Source: Kitasatospora aureofaciens (lineage in GTDB: Bacteria > Actinomycetota > Actinomycetes > Streptomycetales > Streptomycetaceae). Taken from it: 64,000 nt of DNA. This document shows, in pieces, positions 1 to 8,612 of this stretch. The stretch covers positions 1 to 64,000 of the forward strand of contig NZ_JPRF03000037.1 of NCBI RefSeq assembly GCF_001188955.3, in the 5' to 3' direction. The notes under the pieces are model-generated. The model saw only the letters and a program-made list of their open reading frames with translations. It was not told the origin of the DNA and did not search any database. Within the stretch, counting starts at the first letter, position 1. Each line of letters starts with the position of its first letter. Position numbers and translations under genes: made by a program.

Positions 1-1492
1 CGGCGAAGGGGACGGCGGCGGCGCCGGCCGCGCTGAGCGCGAGCACCGGGCCGGCGAACGGCCGTAGCAGTCGGGCCCGTTCGGCCGGGTCGGGGGCGTT
101 CGCGGCGAGCCCGGCGGCGCAGCGGGCGGCGGCGGCCACGTCGCGGTGGAGTTCGACGGTGCCGAGCTGGCCGGTGAGCGAGCGGACCAACTCCGGGTCG
201 GCGGCGTCGGCGAGGGCGCGCTGGAGGTAGCGGGCGGCGTCGTCCCAGTGGCCGTCGGCGGCGGCCTCCCGGGCGGCGGTGCGCAGCACCGGGACGGCCC
301 AGTCCAGTCCGGTGGTGCCGGAGGACATCAGGTGTTCGGCGGTGCGGGCGGCGGGGGCGCCGAGCCGGGCCAGCAGCGCGGCGGCCCGCTCGTGCAGGGC
401 GACCAGGACGCGCGGGTCGGTGCGGGCCAGGACGGCGGTGCGGACCAGCTCGTGCCGGAAGGTCTCGGGCGGGCCGGGCTCGATCAGGTCGGTGCGGTGC
501 AGCGCCTCGCGGGCCTCGTCGGCGAGCAGTTCGCCCTGTCCGGTGAGCAGGGCCGCGGTGGCGAGGTCGGCGTCGGCGCCCAGCACGGCGAGGCCGGTGA
601 GCAGTTCGGCGGCCCGGGGGTGGCTCTGCCGCAGCCAGCTGAGGGTGGTGTCGGCGAGGGTGCCGGCGCCGATCCTGAGCACCTTGTCGAGGTCGGGCGA
701 GCCGGGCGAGATCCGGGCGGCGGCCAGCCGGGCGGTGAGTTCCTCGACCACCAGCGGGTTGCCCCGGGAGAGGTTGTGGCAGACGGCGGCGAGTTCCGGG
801 TCGACCGGGGCGTCGAACTCCTCGGCGACCCGCTCGGCCACGCAGCTGTCGCAGAGCGGGCCGGGGGTGAGGGTGCGGGCGTGGCGCAGGGCGGCGAGTT
901 CGGCGGCCAGCGGGTCGGCGGCCTCGTCGGCGGTGCTGGCGAGCAGGGCGACCGGGAGGCCGTCGAGCCGGCGGGCGAGGTAGGAGAACCACTGCCGGGA
1001 CTCCTCGTCGGCCAGGTGGAGGTCGTCCACGGCCATCACCACGGGTGTCCGGGATGTGAGCGAACGGGCCGCGTGGAAAAGGTTGTTCAGCACCCGTTCG
1101 CGCCCGTTTCCGGTGCTTTCGGAACCTGCCGGGAGGGCCCCCGGGTCGACGCCCGGAAGGGCCGCCGGAAGGGCTTCGGCGAGGAATTCCCCGGGTGATT
1201 CGCCCAGGAATTGCGAGGCCGCCGCCGAAGTTCTTGTCATGCGCATGAAAGGATCGAAGAGCTGGCGCACGACGCCGTACGGAAAGTCCCGCTCGTTGTC
1301 GTGGCAGCGGGCCCGCAGCACCACCGCCTCGCCCGGCATCCGGGCCAGCGCGGCCCGCAGCAGAGCACTCTTCCCGATCCCCCGCGGGCCCCTGACCAGC
1401 ACGACCGCGGACCGGCCGGCGCCGGCACCCGCCACCGCACGTGCCAGCTCCGCCAGCTCCGTCTCCCGGTGCAGCAAAACCCCAGTCGGCAC
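1..1492 (-). CDS. LuxR-type large ATP-binding regulator (LAL/MalT-like), 3' end outside window
   Basis: The reverse strand is open from a GTG at 1492 to the window edge, giving about 497 residues without a stop. Near the N-terminus lies VLVRGPRGIGKSALLRA, a Walker A P-loop. About 95 residues on comes VVMAVDDLHLADEESRQWF, a Walker B-like segment, followed by alanine/leucine-rich helical sequence as in MalT/LAL regulators. The LuxR helix-turn-helix expected at the C-terminus lies beyond position 1, so the DNA-binding part is not seen. The start is chosen because a G-rich Shine-Dalgarno-like run sits just upstream and no other in-frame start is evident. It is divergent from the azole RiPP operon, which makes it a candidate pathway activator; that is inference from position. 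Confidence 0.85.
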   Translation of the reverse strand, partial: MPTGVLLHRETELAELARAVAGAGAGRSAVVLVRGPRGIGKSALLRAALARMPGEAVVLRARCHDNERDFPYGVVRQLFDPFMRMTRTSAAASQFLGESPGEFLAEALPAALPGVDPGALPAGSESTGNGRERVLNNLFHAARSLTSRTPVVMAVDDLHLADEESRQWFSYLARRLDGLPVALLASTADEAADPLAAELAALRHARTLTPGPLCDSCVAERVAEEFDAPVDPELAAVCHNLSRGNPLVVEELTARLAAARISPGSPDLDKVLRIGAGTLADTTLSWLRQSHPRAAELLTGLAVLGADADLATAALLTGQGELLADEAREALHRTDLIEPGPPETFRHELVRTAVLARTDPRVLVALHERAAALLARLGAPAARTAEHLMSSGTTGLDWAVPVLRTAAREAAADGHWDDAARYLQRALADAADPELVRSLTGQLGTVELHRDVAAAARCAAGLAANAPDPAERARLLRPFAGPVLALSAAGAAAVPFA

Positions 1493-1716
1493 CGCAACCC
1501 CCCGTCGTACCTTCGCGCGGACACACCAGTATCGCCCTCCGCACCCCCCTGTCAACGCTCCGGCCGAATACGTACGGCACTACGTACCGCCCCAGTGGAA
1601 TACGCAATTCCGCGCGATGCGTAGGTCGACGGCCCCGCCGAATATGCAGTATGTACATCGCTTTTGACGCCGTGTTCGAATACTCGCAACGACTTGTGAA
1701 CACAGGGGGATGACTT
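1493..1716. promoter_or_regulatory. Divergent promoter region with four GAATACGC-like boxes
   Basis: This intergenic stretch separates the LAL regulator from the YcaO operon. Boxes resembling GAATACGCA occur at 1566-1575 (GAATACGTAC), 1598-1607 (GAATACGCAA), 1640-1649 (GAATATGCAG) and 1678-1687 (GAATACTCGC). A further ATGCGTAG lies near 1617-1624. They match the iterons at 21303-21348. An AGGGGG Shine-Dalgarno lies 9 bases before the ATG at 1717. The boxes are seen directly; regulator binding is inferred. Confidence 0.5.
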
Positions 1717-3993
1717 ATGGAGCGTCCGCGGCTCAAGGCCCATTTCCTCACCGAGACGGTGGGAGAAAAGGTCTTCCTGCTCGGAGAGGGGCAGGACTAC
1801 CTCGTCCCGGGAGCCGCCGCGGTGCGCCTCCTGCCCTACCTGGACGGACGGCGCACCGTCGCCGAGATCCTCCAGGAGCTCGGCGGCGAGGTCGGACTCG
1901 GCCAGGCGCTGACCGCGCTGCGCCGCTACGAGGCGGCCGGGCACCTCGCCGAGGGCCGGCCCGCCCTGCCCGACCACGTGCTCGCCTACTGGGACGCCCA
2001 GGGCGTCGACCCGGCCGTCGCGCTGGAGGCCGCCCGGGCCACCGAACTGCTGGTGCTCGCACTCGGCGCCGCCGAGGCCGCCCCGCTGGTCGACGCGCTC
2101 ACCGCCACCGGCCTGCGAGCCCGCGCCGTCACCGAGGACGACGCCGTCGCGGCCGGCCCGGACACCCTGGTCGTCGCCCTCACCGACGACTACCTCGACC
2201 GTGCCCTGGAGCGGCTGAACACCGCCCGGCTCGCCGACGGCCGCCCCTGGCTGCTCGCCAAGCCCACCGGCACCTCCCCCTGGCTCGGCCCGCTGCTGCG
2301 CCCCGGCGAGACCGGCTGCTGGAGCTGCCTGGCCCAGCGGATCAGCGGCAACCGCCAGGTCGAGCGCTACCTGGCCGGCAAGCGCGGCGAGACCGTGCCG
2401 CTGCACCCCACCCGCGCCGCGATCCCGGCCGGCCCGGCGATGACCGCCCAGCTGCTCGCCACCGAGGCCGCCCGCATCCTGGCCGACGAGTGCTGCTCCG
2501 CGCTCTCCGGCACCATGGTCAGCCTCGACCTCAACACCCTGCAGACCACCGAGCACACGCTGGTCCGCCAGCCCCAGTGCCCGAGCTGCGGCGACCCGAA
2601 GCTGCTCACCGAGCGCAGCCCCAAGGTCGTCCTGCAGCCCAGCCCCGCCCGGCACACCACCGACGGCGGCTACCGCGTCCAGGCCCCGCAGTTCACCTAC
2701 GACCGGCTCAAGCACCACATCAGTCCGCACCTGGGCGCGATCACCCGCCTCGGCGCGCACGAGGACACCGGCAACGGCATCACCTACAGCTTCACCGCCG
2801 GCCACAACTTCGCCATGGTCAACGACAACATGGACCTGCTGCGCCGCAACATGCGCGGCCAGAGCGGCGGCAAGGGCCGCTCCGAGATCCAGGCCAAGGT
2901 CAGCGCGATCTGCGAGGCGATCGAGCGCTACTCGGCGGTCTGGCGCGGCGAGGAGCCGGTGGTGCGGGCCGCCTACCGCGACCTCGACCCGGCCGTCGCC
3001 GTCCACATGGACGCCCTGCTGCAGTTCTCCGACGCCCAGTTCGCGAACCGCGCCGAGTGGAACGCCGACCCCAAGCACCGGCTCCACCTGGTCCCCGACC
3101 CGTTCCCGGTCGACGCCGAACTGGACTGGACCCGTGCCTGGTCGCTCACCCACGACGAGGAGCGGCTCGTCCCCTCCGGCTACGCCTGGTACGGCCACCC
3201 CGACCTCCAGCAGCACTTCTACTGCGTCGGCGACTCCAACGGCTGCGCCAGCGGCAACACCCTGGAGGAGGCGATCCTCCAGGGCTTCTGCGAGGTCGTC
3301 GAGCGCGACGCCGTCGCCCTGTGGTGGTACAACCGGCTCGCCCAGCCCGAGTTCGACCTCGACTCGCTCAACGACCCGTACGTGGACACCATGCGCGCCT
3401 TCTACGCCTCGGTGGACCGCGAGCTGTGGGTGCTCGACCTCACCTCCGACCTCGGCGTGCCGGTGTTCGCCGCGATCTCCCGGCGCAAGCACGAGGTCGA
3501 GGACATCATGGTCGGCTTCGGCGCTCACCCGGACCCGAAGATCGCCGCGATCCGCGCGCTCACCGAGGTCAACCAGTTCCTCCCCTTCGTCGACCGCCGG
3601 GACGAGAACGGCAACACCCTCTACCGCACCGACGACCTGGAGACCCTGGAGTGGTGCAGGACGGCGACGATCGCGAGCGAGCCCTGGCTGCTGCCCGACC
3701 GCGCCGCCCCCGCCAGCACCCTCGCCGACTTCGCCCCGCTCGTCGGCGACGACCTGGCCGGACACGTCCGGGACTGCGTCGAACGCGCCCGGAAGGCCGG
3801 CGTCGAGGTGATCGTGCTCGACCAGAGCCGCCCCGACCTCGACCTCGCCGTGGTCAAGGTGATCGCCCCCGGCATGCGCCACTTCTGGCGCCGCCTCGCC
3901 CCCGGCCGGCTCTACGACGTGCCGGTGCGCCAGGGCCGGCTGGCCGCTCCGCACACCGAGGAGCAGCTCAACCCGAAGAACGTCTTCTTCTAG
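1717..3993 (+). CDS. Fused leader-peptide-binding / YcaO azole cyclodehydratase
   Basis: This 758-residue protein is the azoline-forming enzyme of a TOMM pathway. YcaO enzymes phosphorylate the backbone amide with ATP so that Cys/Ser/Thr side chains cyclise. Residues 1-80 look like the PqqD-like precursor recognition element. An E1-like zinc region follows with CxxC pairs at C201/C204 and C288/C291. The YcaO half starts near 330 and shows SGGKGRSEIQAKVSAICEAI from residue 383, the usual ATP/Mg region. The C-terminus is LNPKNVFF rather than the PxPxP tail common in this family. It is the first gene of a compact operon, 21 bases before the dehydrogenase. It should bind the NHLP leader encoded at 20707-21075. 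Confidence 0.95.
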   Translation: MERPRLKAHFLTETVGEKVFLLGEGQDYLVPGAAAVRLLPYLDGRRTVAEILQELGGEVGLGQALTALRRYEAAGHLAEGRPALPDHVLAYWDAQGVDPAVALEAARATELLVLALGAAEAAPLVDALTATGLRARAVTEDDAVAAGPDTLVVALTDDYLDRALERLNTARLADGRPWLLAKPTGTSPWLGPLLRPGETGCWSCLAQRISGNRQVERYLAGKRGETVPLHPTRAAIPAGPAMTAQLLATEAARILADECCSALSGTMVSLDLNTLQTTEHTLVRQPQCPSCGDPKLLTERSPKVVLQPSPARHTTDGGYRVQAPQFTYDRLKHHISPHLGAITRLGAHEDTGNGITYSFTAGHNFAMVNDNMDLLRRNMRGQSGGKGRSEIQAKVSAICEAIERYSAVWRGEEPVVRAAYRDLDPAVAVHMDALLQFSDAQFANRAEWNADPKHRLHLVPDPFPVDAELDWTRAWSLTHDEERLVPSGYAWYGHPDLQQHFYCVGDSNGCASGNTLEEAILQGFCEVVERDAVALWWYNRLAQPEFDLDSLNDPYVDTMRAFYASVDRELWVLDLTSDLGVPVFAAISRRKHEVEDIMVGFGAHPDPKIAAIRALTEVNQFLPFVDRRDENGNTLYRTDDLETLEWCRTATIASEPWLLPDRAAPASTLADFAPLVGDDLAGHVRDCVERARKAGVEVIVLDQSRPDLDLAVVKVIAPGMRHFWRRLAPGRLYDVPVRQGRLAAPHTEEQLNPKNVFF

Positions 3994-4014
3994 GAACGGC
4001 CGGGTGCAGACGAG

Positions 4015-5523
4015 ATGACCACCGCCCTTGACGAGATCCACCTGCCCGCCGCCGCCCGTACGGTGCGCCGGCTGCGGCTGCGCCCCGACGGCGCGCTCGC
4101 CCCGCTCGGCCCCCGGGCCGTCCGGCTGACCGCGCCGGTCGGCGCGCTGAGCCTGCCCGACCTGGCGCCCGGCGCCATGGAGGCGGTGGCCGCGCTGGCC
4201 GCCGGGGAGCAGACCGAGGAGGAGCTGGCCGCCCTGGTCGCGGCCCGGGACGGCGACGCCGGGCTGCTGCGCTGGCAGCTGACCCGCCGCCGGCTCGGCA
4301 CGGCCGGGATGCTGGAGCACTCCGTCCACCTGGCCGGCGAGGCCGCGGAAGAGCCACTGGCCCGGCTGCGCCCGGTCGGCCGGGGCGCCGCCGAGCCGGG
4401 GCCCACCCCGGACCCGACCGGCCAGGTGAAGCTGTCCCGCTTCGCCTCCGCCTCGGTCGAGGGCGGCGCCCTGCTGGTGCGCGCCCCCGGCAGCCCGCTG
4501 GCCGTCCAGCTGACCACCAGGGCGGCCGGCCTGCTGGCCGCCCTGGCCGGCTGGACCAGCCCCGCCGCGCTCGCCCAACTCCCCGGCGGGCTCCCACTGG
4601 ACGCCGTCCGGCAGACCCTGCGGCTGTTCGCCGCGGCCGGCCTGCTGGCCTACGGCTCCCCCGGCGCCGAGCCGGAGGCCGAGGAGCAGCGCTTCGCCCA
4701 GTGGACGGCCGCCGACCTCGCCTTCCACTCCCGCACCCGCCGGCCCACCTCCGTGGCCGGGTACGGCGGCACCTACCGCTTCGGCGACCGCTTCGCCCCC
4801 GAGCCGGCATCCCCGGCGCCCTTCGCGGGCCGCAAGGTCGCCCTGCCCGTCCCGGACCTGGACGAACTCGTCCGCACCGACCGGCCGTTCACCGAGGTGC
4901 TGGAGCAGCGCCGCTCGGTGCGCGACCACGACGAGCGGGCGCCGATCACCCTGGAGCAGCTGGGCGAGCTGCTCCACCGCAGCGCCCGCCGCCGGCAGAC
5001 CTTCACCGGCGGGGACGGCCAGGAGCTGGCCGACCGGCCGTACCCGAGCGGCGGCGCGGTGCACGAGCTGGAGCTGTACCCGCTGGTGACCTCCTGCACG
5101 GGCCTGGAGCCCGGGCTGTGGCACTACGCGACCGACCGGCACGAACTGGAGCTGGTCAGCGAGCCGAGCGCCGCGACCGCCCAACTGGTGAAGAGCGCCC
5201 GCGAGTCCAGCCTGATGCAGACCGACCCGCAGGTGGTGCTGCTGGTCACCGCGCGCTTCGGCCGGGTGATGTGGAAGTACGAGACGGTCGCCTACCCGCT
5301 GATCCTCAAGCACGTCGGCGCGCTCTACCAGACCCTCTACCTGGTCGGCACCGCCATGGACCTCGCGGTCTGCGGCCTCGGCGGCGGCGACGCGGCCGAC
5401 TTCGCCGCGGCCAGCGGGCTCGACTACTTCACCGAGGGCAGCGTCGGCGAGCTGGTCATCGGCAGCCGGCCGCCCACGCTGCGCCAGGACGTCGGCGTCC
5501 CACGGAGAGAAGCCAGACGATGA
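4015..5523 (+). CDS. SagB-type FMN-dependent azoline dehydrogenase
   Basis: This 502-residue flavin oxidoreductase would oxidise azolines made by the YcaO enzyme to aromatic thiazoles/oxazoles. The nitroreductase-like C-terminal half starts near residue 285. It contains RRSVRDHDE (flavin phosphate region), PSGGAVHELELYPLV and GTAMDLAVCGLGGGDAADF. The Lys-Tyr pair in MWKYE (K421/Y422) matches the catalytic KY of McbC/SagB enzymes. The N-terminal 270 residues form an extra region with winged-helix-like segments, as in long SagB proteins. Its stop overlaps the next start (ATGA), implying translational coupling to the transporter genes. The family is clear; the substrate follows from context. Confidence 0.93.
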   Translation: MTTALDEIHLPAAARTVRRLRLRPDGALAPLGPRAVRLTAPVGALSLPDLAPGAMEAVAALAAGEQTEEELAALVAARDGDAGLLRWQLTRRRLGTAGMLEHSVHLAGEAAEEPLARLRPVGRGAAEPGPTPDPTGQVKLSRFASASVEGGALLVRAPGSPLAVQLTTRAAGLLAALAGWTSPAALAQLPGGLPLDAVRQTLRLFAAAGLLAYGSPGAEPEAEEQRFAQWTAADLAFHSRTRRPTSVAGYGGTYRFGDRFAPEPASPAPFAGRKVALPVPDLDELVRTDRPFTEVLEQRRSVRDHDERAPITLEQLGELLHRSARRRQTFTGGDGQELADRPYPSGGAVHELELYPLVTSCTGLEPGLWHYATDRHELELVSEPSAATAQLVKSARESSLMQTDPQVVLLVTARFGRVMWKYETVAYPLILKHVGALYQTLYLVGTAMDLAVCGLGGGDAADFAAASGLDYFTEGSVGELVIGSRPPTLRQDVGVPRREARR

Positions 5524-6332
5524 AGTTCCGTTTCAAGGCGCTGCAGCGGATGCGCGAGCCGGACGAGCTCGACTCGCCGACCCTGCTCGCCGCGCCCCGG
5601 GGCTGGATCGCCCTGTTCGTCGTGATGATCACCATGGCCACGGCGCTGCTGTGGACCTTCGCCGGGAACATCCCGATCACCGTGGACGCTCCCGGCCTGC
5701 TGACCCACCCGCACGGCACCGCGATGATCCAGAGCCCGTTCGGCGGGATGGTCCGCACCGTGCTCGCCAAGCCCGCCGACCAGGTCCGGCAGGGCCAGTC
5801 GGTGGTGCGGGTCGAGGACACCGAGGGCCACAGCCGGGAGATCACCAGCCCGTTCGGCGGGCGGGTGGTCGGCCTGTCGGTCACCGACGGGCAGGTGGTC
5901 GCCCCCGGTTCGCCGGTCGCCTCGGTCGAGCGGGTGGACGACCCGCAGGAGCGGGTGGTCGCGATGGTGTTCGTGCCCGCGACCCGCAGCGTCGGCCTGG
6001 AGCCCGGCGACCAGGTGGACCTCAACGTGTCCACCACCCCGGCCGGCACCTTCGGCCTGCTGCGCGGCACCGTCAGCTCGGTCAGCCCGTACGCGCTCAC
6101 CAGGGAGGCCGTATCCGGCCTGGTCGGCGGCGACCTCGCCGCCCAGCGCTACCTCGGCAAGGACGCGCCCCGGCTGGTCGTCGTCGACCTGACGCCCGAC
6201 CCGGACACCCCGAGCGGCTTCGCCTGGACGTCCCAGAGCGGCCCGCCGCACCCGCTGGGCACCCAGGTCGCCGTCACCGCCACGATCAACGTCGGCCGGC
6301 AGACCCCGTTCAACCTGATCCTCGGCCGCTGA
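5520..6332 (+). CDS. NHLM secretion adaptor, HlyD-like membrane fusion protein
   Basis: The protein has 270 residues, and its ATG overlaps the dehydrogenase stop by four bases. One membrane segment (about residues 28-48, WIALFVVMITMATALLWTF) is followed by a biotinyl/lipoyl-like hairpin in two halves (IQSPFGGMVRTVLAKPADQV and ITSPFGGRVVGLSVTDGQV) and a beta-rich tail. This matches the short HlyD-like proteins that accompany NHLM bacteriocin exporters. It probably bridges the peptidase-ABC exporter to the outside of the membrane; that role is inferred from family and operon position. Confidence 0.9.
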   Translation: MKFRFKALQRMREPDELDSPTLLAAPRGWIALFVVMITMATALLWTFAGNIPITVDAPGLLTHPHGTAMIQSPFGGMVRTVLAKPADQVRQGQSVVRVEDTEGHSREITSPFGGRVVGLSVTDGQVVAPGSPVASVERVDDPQERVVAMVFVPATRSVGLEPGDQVDLNVSTTPAGTFGLLRGTVSSVSPYALTREAVSGLVGGDLAAQRYLGKDAPRLVVVDLTPDPDTPSGFAWTSQSGPPHPLGTQVAVTATINVGRQTPFNLILGR

Positions 6333-6344
6333 GAGGAGGCTCCG

Positions 6345-8612
6345 ATGACAGCCACGATCCCGGAGACCACCTCCGTCTCCCCGGAGGAGAAGCAGAAGAA
6401 GCCCCGCCGCGGCCGCCCCACCCGGGCGGCCGCGCCGCGGCGCTGGCGGCACGCCGTCCCGACCGTCCTGCAGATGGAGTCGGTCGAGTGCGGCGCCGCC
6501 AGCCTCGCCATGATCCTCGCCTACCACGGCCGTTGGGTCCCGCTGGAGGACCTGCGCGGCGTCTGCGGCGTCTCCCGCGACGGCGCCCGCGCCTCCACCC
6601 TGCTGAACGCCGCCCGTACGTACGGGCTCACCGCCCGCGGCTACCAGACCGAGGCCGAGAAGCTCCGCGACCTCGACGGCCCGGTGATCATCTTCTGGGC
6701 GTTCCAGCACTTCATGGTGGTCGAGGGCGTCCGCACCCGGTACGGCCGCACCGTCGTCGCCGTCAACGACCCGGCCAGCGGCCCCCGGCTGATGGAGTGG
6801 GAGGAGTTCGACTCCGGCTTCACCGGCATCGTGCTCTCCTTCGAGAAGGGCCCCGACTTCCAGCCCGGCGGCGACAAGGGCGGCATCGGCCGCGCCCTGC
6901 TGGAACGCCGGCTGCCCACCGGGCGCGCCATGCCGCTGGTGCTGCTCGCCAGCCTGCTGCTGGTGCTGCCCGGCATCGCGGTCCCCGCGTACACCCGGGT
7001 GTTCATCGACCGCGTGCTGGCCGGCAGCGGGAGCGGCTACCTCCTCCCGCTGCTGGCCGCCATGACCGCCACCGCCGTGGTCGTGTTCGTGCTGACCTCC
7101 GTCCAACGGCACTACCTGCTGCGGATCGAGATCCGGATGGGGCTGGTCAGCTCCGCCCGGTTCTTCCGGCACCTGCTGCGGCTGCCGGTCGACTTCTTCC
7201 TGCAGCGCCGCCCGGCCGAGGTCGCCAAGCGGGTGTCCGGCAACGACGTGGTCGCCGAGATCCTCTCCCGCGACCTCGCGCTCACCGTGATCAACCTCGG
7301 CCTGGTGCTGTTCTACGCGGCCGTGCTGATCCGCTACGACATCCTGCTCGGGGTGGTCGGCGTCGGCATGGCGCTGCTCAACGTGGTCGTGCTGCAGGCC
7401 GTCGCCCGGGCCCGCACCGACGCCGTCGCCGCGCTGCGCACCGACCGCGGCAACCTCACCGCGACCACCTTCACCACGCTGTCGCTGATCGAGACCGTCA
7501 AGGCCACCGGCGCCGAGCAGGACGCCTTCGGCCGCTGGGCCGGGTTCCTGGCCAAGGTCGTCACCGCCAAGCAGAAGCTGGGCATCCCCAGCGCCGTGCT
7601 CACCGTGGTGCCGCCGATGCTGGCCGCGCTGAACAGCGGGCTGATCCTGCTGGTCGGCGGCCAGCGGGTGGTGGACGGCGCGATGAGCGTCGGCATCCTG
7701 GTCTCCTTCCAGACCCTGCTGGCCGCGCTCAGCCGGCCCGTCACCCAGCTCACCAACCTGGGCGGGCGGCTCCAGGACGTCACCGCCGACATCAAGCGGC
7801 TGTACGACGTCGAGCGCTACCCGGTCGCCGCCGCCTTCGCCCGCCCCGAACCGCCGGCCGGGCCCAAGCTGGACGGCACCCTGGAGTTCGAGGACGTCCG
7901 CTTCGGCTACAGCCCGCTCTCCGAGCCGATCATCAAGGACCTCAGCCTGACCGTCGTCCCCGGCCGCCGGATCGCCGTGGTCGGCGGCTCCGGCAGCGGC
8001 AAGTCCACCCTGGGGCGGCTGCTCACCGGCCTCTACACCCCGTGGTCCGGCCGGATCCTGCTGGACGGGCGGCCGCGCGAGGAGATCTCCCGCACCGTCC
8101 TGGCCTCCTCGCTGGCCTACGTCGACCAGGACATCTCGCTGTTCGAAGGAACCGTCCGGGACAACCTGACGCTCTGGAACGACGACGTCCCGGACGAGGC
8201 CGTCACCGCCGCGCTGCGCGACGCCGCCGTCTTCGACACCGTGATGACCCGGCCCGGCGGCATCCACAGCCCGGTCCTGGAGGGCGGCCGCAACTTCAGC
8301 GGCGGCCAGCGCCAACGACTCGAACTGGCGCGGGCGTTGGCCAGCGAGCCGACCCTGCTGGTGCTGGACGAGGCGACCAGCGCACTCGACCCGGAGACCG
8401 AGCGGGTGATCATGGACAATCTGCGCCGCCGGGGCTGCGCCTGCCTGATCATCGCGCACCGGCTCTCCACCGTCCGCGACGCCGACGAGATCATCGTGCT
8501 CCACGAGGGCTCGATCGTCGAACGCGGCACCCACGACGAGCTGTTGGCGCTCGGCGGCCACTACACCGCGCTCATCGAGTCCGCGCGCCGCGAGGAGGAG
8601 GACGAACTGTGA
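6345..8612 (+). CDS. NHLM peptidase-containing ABC exporter (C39 peptidase/ATPase)
   Basis: This 755-residue PCAT-type transporter should remove the leader after a double-glycine-like site and export the modified peptide. The N-terminal C39 peptidase keeps its triad: Cys49 in SVECGAASLAM, His122 in FQHFMVVEG and Asp142 in VNDPASG. A six-helix membrane domain covers roughly residues 190-480. The ATPase has Walker A GGSGSGKST at about 547, signature FSGGQRQRLE and Walker B LLVLDEATSALD. A strong GAGGAGG ribosome site precedes the ATG. Its natural partner precursor in the window is at 20707-21075, which carries GG just before the Cys-rich core. Confidence 0.95.
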   Translation: MTATIPETTSVSPEEKQKKPRRGRPTRAAAPRRWRHAVPTVLQMESVECGAASLAMILAYHGRWVPLEDLRGVCGVSRDGARASTLLNAARTYGLTARGYQTEAEKLRDLDGPVIIFWAFQHFMVVEGVRTRYGRTVVAVNDPASGPRLMEWEEFDSGFTGIVLSFEKGPDFQPGGDKGGIGRALLERRLPTGRAMPLVLLASLLLVLPGIAVPAYTRVFIDRVLAGSGSGYLLPLLAAMTATAVVVFVLTSVQRHYLLRIEIRMGLVSSARFFRHLLRLPVDFFLQRRPAEVAKRVSGNDVVAEILSRDLALTVINLGLVLFYAAVLIRYDILLGVVGVGMALLNVVVLQAVARARTDAVAALRTDRGNLTATTFTTLSLIETVKATGAEQDAFGRWAGFLAKVVTAKQKLGIPSAVLTVVPPMLAALNSGLILLVGGQRVVDGAMSVGILVSFQTLLAALSRPVTQLTNLGGRLQDVTADIKRLYDVERYPVAAAFARPEPPAGPKLDGTLEFEDVRFGYSPLSEPIIKDLSLTVVPGRRIAVVGGSGSGKSTLGRLLTGLYTPWSGRILLDGRPREEISRTVLASSLAYVDQDISLFEGTVRDNLTLWNDDVPDEAVTAALRDAAVFDTVMTRPGGIHSPVLEGGRNFSGGQRQRLELARALASEPTLLVLDEATSALDPETERVIMDNLRRRGCACLIIAHRLSTVRDADEIIVLHEGSIVERGTHDELLALGGHYTALIESARREEEDEL

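Noticed and set aside
1552..5313. Very long reverse-strand open frame (about 1250 codons) opposite the YcaO and SagB genes
   Set aside because: It is antisense to two clear enzymes, has no recognisable domains, and arises from the GC-rich third-position bias that keeps reverse frames open.
5424..8561. Reverse-strand open frame of about 1045 codons opposite the NHLM exporter genes
   Set aside because: No domain, atypical His/Gln/Gly-rich composition of antisense GC-rich DNA, and it overlaps fully with the transporter genes.
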